Positions 22,061 to 33,266 of a DNA stretch of 64,000 nucleotides are shown here, in pieces. Made by a program: the position numbers and the translations under genes. Position 1 is the first letter of the stretch; each line of letters opens with the position of its first letter. The stretch is taken from the NCBI GenBank assembly GCA_013350335.1, contig CM023540.1, positions 53,878,905-53,942,904 on the forward strand, given 5' to 3'. This DNA comes from Chimonanthus salicifolius. Lineage: Eukaryota > Streptophyta > Magnoliopsida > Laurales > Calycanthaceae. Under the pieces are notes generated by a model. It did no database searches and was not told where the DNA came from. It saw only the letters and a list, made by a program, of their open reading frames with translations.

Positions 22061-25000
22061 GGGCGAACCACTGTTTCCATTGTGATCAGCCGGGTCACTT
22101 CAAGAGGGATTGCCCAAAGCTTAACAAACTCTCATATTCCAGAGGATCATTCCGTCCACCAGCTAGGCTAGCTAACTCCCGAGGAGGCAGGACATATAAC
22201 CAGGCGGGTCGGGCGCCTAACCCTACTGGATCTAGACGATTGTTTACTCTAGCTCCTCCAGCGGATGTGGATTATTCTGTGATTCAAGGTATGGTTGTAG
22301 TCAGTAGTTCCTATACCTATGCACTATTTGATTCTGGAGCTTCACACTCCTTCATATCTGCTGCATTCATAACAACTACTAGTACATTAGTTCAAAAACT
22401 GTCCACATCACTCACAATTGTATCCCCTGTCGGAGACACGTCAGTGGGACTTATATGCACGACAGTGAATACTGAATTCGCTGGACTCAGATTTGAGTTC
22501 AATTATCTGGTACTCAATATGACTGAGTACGATATTATCTTTGGCATGGACTGGTTGGCTAGCTTTCAGGCCAACATTGATTGTTATCGCCGCAGAGTGA
22601 CATTTTGGTCACCCGAGGGAAAACAACATGTGGTGCGAACTGACAAACAAAGCATACTGCATGAAGGGTTAAATCATCTGGTACTGAACAGTATCAGAAT
22701 CAACAAGACACCAGTGGCTAAACTCCCAGCAATAGTGAAAGAATATGTAGACGTTTTTCCAAACGAACTCCCTGGCTTACAGCCTATGAGGGAGATCAAT
22801 TTTGAAATCAAGTTGTACCATGGCACTTCACCAGTGTCATTACCCCACCATTGGATGGCACCAGCAAAGATGTCAGAGCTAAAGAAGCAGATTGATGAAC
22901 TGCTTAGACTGGGTTGCATCCGAAACAGCACATCGTCTTGGGGAGCTCCAGTGTTGTTTGTGAAGAAGAAGGATGGTTCACTCCGAATGTGTGTGGATTA
23001 CCGGAAACTGAATCAGCTAACAGTCCGGAACAAGTACCCTTTATCCAGGATCGATGATTTATTCGATCAACTGAGGGGTTCCAGTCACTTTTCGAAGATT
23101 GATCTGATGTCCGGTTATCATCAAATCCGGGTTAAAGAGGAAGATATAGAGAAGACAACCTTCAGGACGCGGTATGGACTATATAAGTTTGTAGTCATGC
23201 CGCTTAGACTCACCAATGCACTGGCTGTGTTCATGGATCTAATGAACAGGATCTTCCGTCCTTACCTAGATCAGTTTGTGATTGTGTTTATTGATGATAT
23301 CCTGATATATTTTAAAAGTCAGGAGGAACATGCTGAGCACCTGCGGATAGTCTTGAACACTTTGAGAAAGAACAAGTTATATGCCAAAGCCAGTAAATGT
23401 GAATTCTCGTTATCCAAGGTTAATTTCTTGGGGCATGTTATATCCGAAGAAGGTATAGCCGTGGATCTGGCTAAGGTGAGAGCAGTAAGTGAATGGAAGG
23501 CACCAAAGAACGTAACCGAGATCCGCAGTTTCTTGGGATTGGCTGGTTATTACAGGAAGTTTATTATGGATTTCTCTAAGATTGCATCTCCATTGACCCG
23601 ACTCACTCAGAAAGGAGTCAAATTTGAATGGTCAGATTTGTGTAACCGGAGATTTGAAACACTAAAAGAGAGACTTACAAGAGCTCCTATTTTGATTTTG
23701 CCGGAAAGAGGCAAAGGTTATGAGGTACAATGTAATGCTTCAAGAGAATGACTCGGGTGTGTCCTTAGTCAAATTCAGCGTGTGGTGGCTTATGGATCAA
23801 GACAGTTAAAAATTCATGAACGCCTTTGTCCCACGCATGATCTGGAACTGGCTGCAGTGGTCTTCACTCTTAAAAGCTGGAGACACTATTTATATGGTGA
23901 GAAGTTTGAAGTATTTTCAGATTATAAGAGCTTGAAGTACTTATTCGATCAGAAAGAGCTCAACCTGAGGCAGCGCAAATGGATGGAATGCCTGGCAGAT
24001 TATGAGTTCGCGCTTCGATATCAACCAGGTAAGGTAAACAAGGTGGCAGATGCTCTCAGCCGCATATCACATGCATCAGTGGCATGTTTGATCAGGACAG
24101 AATGGGAGATGTTGAATACCATTCGAGAGTTCAATCTTTATATCAACAACCATGGGAGTATGTACAATTTAATCATACGGTCCAACATGGTTACCAAGAT
24201 TGAACAAGTGCAACAAGCAGATCCAGAAGTGGAGGAGATATGGGCCAAGATGTCTACTGGCATAACCATACCGGAATGGGAGTTGCGACCAGGACAGGGT
24301 CTTGTATTCTGGGGTAGGATTTATGTGCCTAAAAGCTGCAGAAAAGAGTTGTTGATCGAGGCACATCAGACCAAACTCTCCATACATCCGGGCAGCACCA
24401 AGATGTATCACGATCTGAAGAGACATTACTGGTGGCACGGACTCAAAAGAGATGTTGCAGAATTTGTGGCACACTGCTTAACTTGTCAGCGGGTTAAGAC
24501 GGAACGCCAGAAGCCACCAGGGTTACTCAAACACTTACCAGTGCCGGAATGGAAATGGGAGCACATCTCCATGGGTTCTGTGACGGGGTTGCCAAGGTCT
24601 TCAAAGGGCAACGATGCGATATGGGTTGTGGTAGACCGACTGACCAAGTCTGCGCATTTTATTCCAATGAAGATGACAGACTCTTCTGAGACTTTGTGTC
24701 GGCGGTATATCAAGGATATCATTAGATTACATGGTATTCCTTGGACTATAGTGTCCGACAGAGATGGCCGATTCACCGGCAGAGGGTGGCAGAGTATGCA
24801 GTCGACCATGGGGAGAGATCTATTGACTAGCACCGCATTTCATCCACAGACTAATGGGCAGTCCGAGAGGACAATACAAACGTTGGAGGATATGCTGAGA
24901 GCATGTATGCTAGATTTCAAAGGTGGATGGGAGGATCACCTGCCATTGGTAGAGTTTTCATACAACAACAGCTACCAAGCAAGCCTTCAGATGGCTCCAT

Positions 25001-25611
25001 TCGAGGCTTTGTATGGTAAACCATGTAGGTCACCAGTGTGCTGGACAGAGGCCGGTAAACCTGCACTGATAGGACCCGAGTTAGTTGTAGAGACAATAGT
25101 ACAGATACAGTTAATACGGCAACATCTTTTAACTGCACAGAATCATCAGAAGAGCTATGCCGACAAGAGGAGGAGGTTTCTTGAATTTGAAGTGGGGGAC
25201 ATGGTGTTCTTGAAAGTCTCGTCACGGAAAGGACACATGACGTTTGGAAAGAAGGGGAAACTGTCGCCAAGATATGTGGGACCATTTCCAATCATAAGAA
25301 GGATGAGGGATGTAGCTTATCAGTTGGTACTTCCTTAACAATTGGCATCTCTACACGATGTGTTTCATATATCGATGTTGAGGAAGTACAATCCTGATCC
25401 GTCTCATGTATTGAATGTACAAGATATAGATGTACAAAGTGATATGACTTATGTCGAGAAGCCTGCAAAAATAGTGGAGACTGAACAAAGGGTGTTACGA
25501 AACAGAGTGATTCAGTTCGTCAAGGTGGTATGGGATCGACATGGTATTGAGGAAGCCACTTGGGAACTCGAATCGGAGACGAGAACAACTCACCCTAAAT
25601 TATTTATGTAA
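22060..25611 (+). pseudogene. element C pol: zinc knuckle, protease, RT, RNase H, integrase, chromodomain-like tail
   Basis: Same frame as gag. Zinc knuckle [14 protein letters not shown] at 22072-22113; protease DSGA at 22330-22341; RT with [19 protein letters not shown] and FIDD at 23287-23298; RNase H; integrase zinc-binding segment ([16 protein letters not shown]) and core; tail with MLRKYNPDPSHV and a final chromodomain-like stretch VKVVWDRHGIEEATWE. Stops at 23749 (TGA) and 25336 (TAA). Active sites are damaged: RT motif FGLTNAP is LRLTNAL (23203-23223), the first RNase H Asp is Asn (23734), and the first integrase Asp is Gly (24574); the other integrase Asp (24757) and Glu (24865) remain. 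Clearly inactive. Length is normal for the family. Confidence 0.93.
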
Positions 25612-25673
25612 TTTATTTTGGAAACCTACTTCGTTCGATTTTTGGGACGAAAATTTTAAAAAGAGGATTGTAT
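25612..25673 (+). other. end of element C internal region, polypurine tract
   Basis: Short untranslated segment with GGGACGAAAATTTT and the purine run AAAAAGAGGA at 25658-25667 just before the 3' LTR. 'TTTTGGGACGAAA' at the same place precedes the 3' LTR of element B. Confidence 0.7.
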
Positions 25674-28600
25674 TGTAATACCTCAGATTTTCAGTTTATC
25701 AATATTTACGGAAATTACCATTGAAAGTGTAAATTAATGGTTATGAACTTTAGATGGGTAAGGTGTTGGGTAATGGCCCAATTAAGACCCAAAGGTTATG
25801 TTATAAGGATCAATTCAAATAATTGGGTAATGTGCATTTAATTGGGTCAAGGTGGTTGTTTGGGTCAAAAGGCCCAACTGGGACCCAATAGGTTGTAGTT
25901 GACTTGGTTGACCATTAGGTGAGCTCAAACCTAGTTAGGTTAAGGCTGAATTAAATGGGAATGCAAACAAGTGTTTAAGTTGAGTTTAATGGTAGTTTGG
26001 ATTAAATGCTTGAGTTGAGCTTAAGTGAGTTAAAGAGATTGGAATTAAATTATATGAGAAGTGTGTAGATGAAAGGTGTGTGGCTTGTTTTCAAATTTCA
26101 AATAATACTACACGTTGGATGCATGGAGAATTTTATCCCATGCATGAAACTCCAAAGTTGGAGAATGAATGGGAGTTGGCGTTTTTGTGGAGTTACACAA
26201 GGTAAGGAGTTTTTCATTTCAAATTTAAAATATGTACACGTTTGAGGGAAGCAACGGGGGAGTTTCATCTCAAAGATGAAACCCCCACATGGGGCATTGA
26301 TGAGAATCAAGGAAGGTGGACGGTTAGATAAAGCATCAAGCATATTGTTGGGACATGGGAGATGAAAGGATATGGAGTTTCATCTCATGGATGAAACTCC
26401 CAAACAGTCCAATAATGGAGAGGTGGCGGTTACACAAGCCAAACAATGGCAACACCGTTGGAGCCTTGGGAATTTCATCCCATGGATGAAACTCCCAAGT
26501 GAGCATAAAGGATTATGGTTAAATGCAAATGGGAGTTACAAGTGGTGCCACCAAGAGACACCACCATGGGCTGAATTTCATTAACCAAAGGATTTTTCAT
26601 TTCACTCTCTCTCTCTCTCCCTCCCTTGGCTGTTTTTCCCACCTCTCTAGACAAGAACCTTGGCTGGTTGCTTCTCCTCAAACCACTTCTTGGCTAATCA
26701 CTCCTCAAAGACAAAGTGGACTTAGAACAAAGGAGTTGCATCTCAAGGTTTTTTCATTCACACCCAAGGCTGAAATACTCTCTCTCTTAAATCTATACCT
26801 TGGCCGAACCACTCCAAGGACTGCATCAAGATCAGTCACGGCTAAAAGACAAGAAGGAAGGAAGGAAAGGCTAAGGAAAGGAAAGGAACAAGTCAGAGCA
26901 AAAGAATAACCGGAGGAGTCGTGGAACCGGTAGGTTTTTCTTGATGGATTGTATTTAAAATAAGAACCATAGGGTTCCGCCAAGGGAATGGTAGAACCCC
27001 ATGGAAGAAAATTAAGGAATGTATGATTATTTTTAAAAAGGAGTAGATGAACCATATATGGCCGAACCCCATGAAAAGGCTTGGTTATTTTTATGGGTTT
27101 TTGAGAGATAAAAACCATACAATGTTATGAAGGTTTTAAAGGTGTTTGAAATGGAGATAAGGTTAAGGTTGTGGGTCGGCCATTGCATGGCTGAACCATA
27201 ATGTTATTATGGCTAAGGTGCTGAGCATAAACCATATATAAATATTGGAATGTTTGAAACAAGAACCCCACTAGGGTTATTTTATGGACTGATTTATTTT
27301 ATAGGTATGCAAAACATGAAAACCATAGGGTTCGGCCATGTGTATGGCCGAACCCCATGCACCATTTTTATGGGTTAATTGGAGTTAAGAACATGGTTAG
27401 AAATTATTAATGGTTCTATGCTTTTGATTAAGGAATCACATATGATTATCTTGGGACTTAGTATTAAGTAGGTAATCAGCCATGATAGATGATGAAAAAA
27501 AGGGACAAAAATCAATATGGTGAGGTTCGGCCATGTGGTATGGCCAAACCCCACTAATGGTTATTTGGTGGACTTAGTTTCTTTTGAAGTGGTCAACTTG
27601 TAATATAATTGGTCAAATCAAAATGGAGACTTATGTATGATGGATTAAAGTAAATGAAAGGTTAAACAAGGGTTAGGCTAATGGCAACATTGTATATATG
27701 GAATTAAAAAATCAAAGGACTTGAAAAAAAAAGGGCCAAAACCAAAATGGTGTGGTTCGTCCATGTTGTATGGCCAAACCCCACCAAGGTGTATTTGGTG
27801 GATTGAAGTTTTTAAATGAGTTATTTGGATGGTATTGGTTAAATAAAAAGAGAGATCAAATCCAAGTGGGTGAGGTTCGGCCATGATGTATGGCCGAACC
27901 CCACAAGGTGGTGTGTTTCGTCTTAGACTTAATTAGAAACCAAATGAGATATGTGTTTGACTTATTGACATGTAACAAGGTGATGGAACTGCTTAAACGG
28001 TGCGCAATCGTGAGCGAGTGACGGTTTAAGAAGAGCGGACATTTTAAATGACCTTGGTAGGATTCTACCTCATTGAAACATGGATATGTATATGGTTTTA
28101 TCTTATTTGATGGTTTATGTTGTAATTATATTATGTTTCAAAAGTAAAGTTTTTAAATGCTATGGTTAATTATATTGCATAGCATATGGACTTGAACATC
28201 TCATGCATGGCATGGGAGGGGAATTTGTAACCAGAGGCCACGCTCTGTCTGGGAGTCCATAAGGCAATCGTGGGAAGACCTTGATGTGGATAATGCCATC
28301 AAGAAGAATCCGGAGGCCACACTCAGTCGCGGCATCCGAAAGACCACTGTGGGGATACTTGATGAGGAGAATTCCATCAAGAGGTTACACGTATGTGATG
28401 GGTGGGACTCATTGCATAAGACATATGGCATGGCATGATTTCATATGGTTTTGAGTATATGATATTATATATGATTTTGGTACTAACCCATGTGATAGCC
28501 CTATTTAGAATTCCTACTGGGCGTATTGTTCTAACGCCCTACTTCTACCCTAGTGAATGATACAGGAAAGGAAGGGATCGAGGATCGTGAAAGAAGCCAA

Positions 28601-28924
28601 GCATAGAAGCTTGGATATGGATTTGGATATTAATTGTTATATTTTGTTGGACATGTAATTTGAGTAGTCAGATGTTGGCATGTAATAATTTAGATTATGT
28701 TGCTATGGTTTGGTATGATTTGTTGAATGTTTAAGTTAAGGTAATTTTGGATAAATGACTAAGTATTTTGCTATCTAAAAGGGAATAGACTTAGGTTCTA
28801 TTATAATCCGCAGTTAGTTTAGGTTATATTCCGCAAAGATTATATTTTACTATGTGTGAACCATTCTCATGGACTTAGTCCATGCACACATAGGTTTGGT
28901 CAGTTAAGGGTCGGACTTTAGAAG
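25674..28924 (+). mobile_element. element C 3' LTR, first part
   Basis: Starts TGTAATACC. The full 3' LTR is 3353 bp (with 32969-33070). It keeps the segment lost from the 5' LTR: GATGAAAC dyads (26132-26500, e.g. 26374-26400), a CT-rich stretch (26600-26640), a purine-rich leader-like part (26830-26920), TTCGGCCAT hairpins (26970-27903, e.g. 27328-27356, 27524-27552, 27874-27903), and the CTTGATG/CATCAAG blocks (28270-28385). A solo LTR interrupts it; 28920-28924 (AGAAG) is the left target duplication. Confidence 0.92.
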
Positions 28925-31900
28925 TATAACGCCCGCCCCTTTTCACTATGCTACTTAGCCGAAAATCATAGTATATTTTCTTTTTTTGAATTAAAGAGTG
29001 ACAAAGATCGCGGGACATCACGACGCGAGTTAAGTCCGAGCTTCCACAGCCTGGCCCTTAACTGGCCAACCCTACGTGTGCGTGGAACTAAGTCCACGAA
29101 GAACAGTTCACACGTAGAAAGTAAGCTTGCGGAATATTTAACCAAATGCGGAATTATAATAGAGTCTAACCTACCAATTTTAGATAGTAAAGAAGTTACA
29201 TCACTTAATTAATAATAACACTTCAAAATTATAATGTCCAACATAAAGTCCAACCCATAGCAAGTAATCTAAAATATTCTAGTCCAACGAGCTAAGTTAC
29301 TCAATTACATTTCCAAAATAAACTTAAAGTAAATAAACTAGCTCGCTCCTCCAAGCTCCTACGCTTGGCTCCGGTCACTTCCTTCATTTCCTGCGTCATC
29401 ATCTAAGGTGGAAGTAGGGCGTTAGACAACGCGCCCAGTAGGTACTCCGAGTAGGGCCAACACATGGATTAGTGATAACAAAACACATAGGTAATAGTAT
29501 ATCAAAACCATGCAATTAAATACAATGCCATGCAATGGGTGTCATATGCCATGAGTCCCACCCATCATCCATATCACCATCATACAATGTCCCTCTTGAT
29601 GGAAAAGCCTCATCAAGATAATTATAAACACATAGTAACCTTCTTGTTTGAATAGCCTCATCAAGATAATCATAAACACATAGTAACATTCTTGTTTAGA
29701 TAGCCTCATCAAGATAATCATAAACACATAGTAAGCCTTCTTGTTTGGATAGTCTCATCAAGATAATCATAGACACATAGTAACCTTCTTGTTTTGATAG
29801 CCTCATCAAGATAATCATACACATAGTATCCCCATGTATGTTTATCGGGCGCCCCGACGGAGCATGGACTCCAGTTTCACTTCATCCCTCCCATGCTATG
29901 CATGAGATGTAAGTGCAATATGCCATATAATAATATTACGAACCATAGCATTAAATCATATCTTAAAACATATCATTTGATTACCAAAATAAATCAAGTA
30001 AAACATTCATATACACATAAGCCATGGCTTACAATAAGGTAGGAATCCTACCAAATACCAACTAGTGTTTCTTTGCGTTTTTGTCCAAGAATTTGGTCAC
30101 CAATCGCGCACCGCTTGCGATGTCCTGATACCTTATTACACATCATCAAATTAATCCATGTTTCAACCATGCCTAAGTCCATTATTCATACCTTAGTGGG
30201 GTTCGGCCATACACCATGGCCGAACCTCACCTACTTGATTTCGGATCCCATTTTAATCCATTGATCATTTTAGTCATATGAGTCTAAAAACCAGCAACCC
30301 TATGCTTCATTAGTCAGCACATAAGATCATTATTACAAGCTCCTAAGTCTACAAACATCCCTCATGGGGTTCGGCCATACACCATGGCCGAACCCTGGGT
30401 TCTTCATTTTTTGGCCTTATTTACATTTTTGCCACTCTTCCTTTCCATGGCTAAGCTCTCATTTTATTTTTACATCCTTAGGTCCATAACTGATCCATAA
30501 ACATGGATCCATGATTATTTCATTAACCATGACATAAAATCATTAAAAAATCAGCCATTTACTTAACCTAATTCCCATTCATTTAAACACATGCATGGAC
30601 CTTAACTTAGCCCATAAAATGGCTCACAAATGGGTCATGGGTTCGGCAATACACCATGGCCGAACCCATGATGTCTTTTCCTCACTTTTCCTTGGGTCTT
30701 TTACTACATTTTAGATCCACCACAAGGTCCCTTCTTGAGGGAATTCCATCATACATTTAGATCATCATTTTTTGATCATCATTAGATACACTTTTGAGTC
30801 CATTAAAGCTACCAACATTCCCCCATTATTTTCCATATCTTATACCCATTAAATTCATTAATACATCACCATAGGGTTCGGCCATACACCATGGTCGAAC
30901 CCATGGTTCATGGTTTATCCTCATTTACAACTTTTGAGGCCAAAAAAAAAAATCATTAACATCCTCCATGATTTTCCTCATTAAAACTCCTTTAAAATTT
31001 ACAAATATTTAACCCTTCAAAACCCCAAAATCATTAACCATTGCTCCATGGTTTCTATCCTTTAAATCCCTTAAGAATTACTTAATCCCCTTCCATGGCA
31101 TTCGGCCATACCACATGGCCGAACCCTATGGTCCATCATTCCTTCCAAAATCATATTTCTATGCTTATTATTTGATAGTTTTCATACAAGAAAACCCTAG
31201 GGTTTGGCCATGCAAAGGCCAAACCATACATCTTGTTCACTCATCATATTCTTGCCATGCATGGGGTTTTCTCTACATCTTCATAACAGTTAGGGTTCGG
31301 CCATGCAATGGCCGAACCATGATCCTTGAACCCTTCTTGCCATGCATGCATGCATAATCCATATACATACATAATGTCCTTATTTGTTTCATTATTCATA
31401 GCCTACCTTACCCACTAGGGTTTGTCCATTTCCTATCCCCTTTCTTGGATGGATTTAAATCCATGGCCCATGATATTTTGGCCACCATTTGATCCAAGAA
31501 AATGGACTCCATTTTAATCCTTAAAAACATAACATCTTGTTTGGAGATTCTTACCAATCCGTGGCTCTTCCGGTTGTCTCTTGCTCCTCTTGATCCTTAG
31601 CCTTTCTCCTTCCTTCTTCTCTTGATGCTCGGCCAATGGTGAGCTTGATCAAGATGAGATCACCAAGGTTTGGTTCGGCCAATGATTGAGGTAGGTTTGA
31701 GAGAGGGAAAGGAGGAAAGAATGGAAAATCTTCTAACTCTTGATCTTAGGGTGGTGGTCGGCCAAGCTTGGAATGTTCTCTTATTTTTCTAAGTCTTTTC
31801 TTCTTCTTGGTGTTGGAAGAGAGGGGAGGACGGTTTGGAGAGGGAGTGAGAGATGGAAATGAGATGGGAAAATGGGATGGAACCTTCGACTTTTCCCATC

Positions 31901-32963
31901 TTGCCTTGGGTAGCTTGGGTTAGACTCCACCCTCATTAAGGTGGAGTCTTCCCCATGATGTCCATTGACCAAACCAAATGAGGGGGTATGGCCTTGCATG
32001 CCCTTAATCTTAGGCCCCTTGTCCCTTAGTGGTGGTGGTTGGGATGAGGTGGAACTACCACCACACAATGGGTCAATGCATGTCCAATCTAGGCCCCAAT
32101 TTCATGAATCTTGTCTTGGCCATACCACTCTTTCATGGCCAATCGGTTTTGGTGGGTCTAAGTTTGGTGGTTTGGGTGGTTTCTATGAGATGAAACCACT
32201 CATTGACTCACCCATTTGACTCACCCATTTATTTAATTTGATATCTAAGTTAGGTTATTTAATTTCCATAATTTAATTCCATTTATTTCCCTTTAAATTT
32301 TCCATGAATCCACCCATGGTTGGCCAAGTCAACCATGGTGGCCCCGGCCCCAACAATGCCTTAGCCCACCCGCCACCTCACTTGATGAGGTGGAGGTGGG
32401 TCCCACCTGATCATGCTACCTTGATTTTATTCCCACTTAACCTAGGTGATTTAAATTAATTTAACTCAACTTATTTTCCTTTGATCCTCCTTAATTCCTT
32501 TGACTTATCCATGGCCATGGTGGTCAGCCCCACCTAAGTCATGGTCCACACGCCACCTCACTTGATGAGGTGGAGGTGGGCCCCACTAGACCATAACACT
32601 TGGATAATTCTAAATTTAACTTAGGTGATTTTTAATCACTTCAATCCATTCCATCTAATTGGATCACCATTGGCCCATGGCCCAATTAAATTCCACTTCC
32701 TACCCATTTACCCTAATGCATAAACCCTCTTGACCCATTGGGTCCCAAATAGGTATTTGACCCAATTGACCTTCCTTGACCCAATTAACCATCATTGACC
32801 CATTTAAATGAAATTAATCCCATCCTTGGTCCATTGGACCTTACTTGGGTCATTGGCCCAAGTTTGACCAATTTAACATCCATTCCATCAAAATTCTTAA
32901 TTTCACTCATTAAAATAAATAATAGCCAACATATGTATTGATTTAAAAATCCGGGCTATTACA
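28925..32963 (-). mobile_element. solo LTR in the 3' LTR of C (4039 bp)
   Basis: Minus-strand solo LTR: left end TATAACGCCC (TG mutated to TA), right end GGCTATTACA. Target duplication AGAAG (28920-28924) and AAAAG (32964-32968). Without it the C LTR reads on as in the 5' copy. It has no internal region. Contains a five-unit 48-bp repeat (29595-29828), about ten TTCGGCCAT-class hairpins (30197-31318), a CT/GA-rich part (31590-31870), and the CCACCTCA and CCATGGTTG dyads (32314-32338, 32373-32393). Confidence 0.92.
29595..29828. repeat. 48-bp tandem repeat, five units
   Basis: Units start at 29595, 29643, 29691, 29740 and 29788. Each has CTTGTTTGGATAGCCTCATC-type sequence followed by AAGATAATCATAAACACATA. 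The first unit keeps the pairing arms CTTGATG / CATCAAG seen in the sister LTRs as a single copy; in later units the left arm has changed to CTTGTTT. So the array grew from a dyad present once or twice elsewhere. Confidence 0.9.
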
Positions 32964-32968
32964 AAAAG

Positions 32969-33070
32969 TCTGGACTTAACTCGCGTCGTGACATTCCGCT
33001 CTTTATCACTTTTGTTTATTTACAAAAAAACATAGACTCTGATTTCGAGTGAAAATGGCGGGGTGTTACA
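32969..33070 (+). mobile_element. element C 3' LTR, last part
   Basis: Matches 16640-16741 of the 5' LTR, ending GTGTTACA at 33070. The next five bases (CTCTG) are the right target duplication of C. Confidence 0.92.
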
Positions 33071-33075
33071 CTCTG

Positions 33076-33266
33076 GTTACATTTCATACACAGTATATCT
33101 CTCCCCACGAATGCCTTATCGGTCCCACCGAACGGAGCGTGGACTCCGGTTACAATTCAATCATACATCCATTGGAATCAGTGTGGATTCTTCCCCGCGG
33201 TTGTTTATCGGAAATCCAAATGGAGCGTGGACTCCCCTCATTTGTTCCCTCCCATGCCATGCATGA
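33076..33266 (-). mobile_element. element D 5' LTR, second piece
   Basis: Directly continues 15668 once C is removed (ACTCCG then GTTACATTTC). Holds another 'CCCCACGAATGCCTTATCGG' unit. 33262-33266 (CATGA) is the left target duplication of element B; the LTR goes on at 48908. Confidence 0.88.

Larger units (their letters stand above)
15669..33070 (+). mobile_element. element C: full-length chromovirus-like Ty3/gypsy retrotransposon, nested
   Basis: Plus-strand element with 5' LTR 15669-16741, PBS 16744-16755, gag-pol 21010-25611 and 3' LTR 25674-28924 plus 32969-33070. Target duplication CTCCG (15664-15668) and CTCTG (33071-33075), one mismatch, in the LTR of D. The terminal tail of pol has a chromodomain-like segment, which together with long LTRs and gag-pol order (PR-RT-RH-INT) points to the chromovirus Tekay/Del group; that clade call is inference. 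Two solo LTRs lie inside. Over the first 300 bp the LTRs differ at about 12 sites, roughly 4%. Confidence 0.92.
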
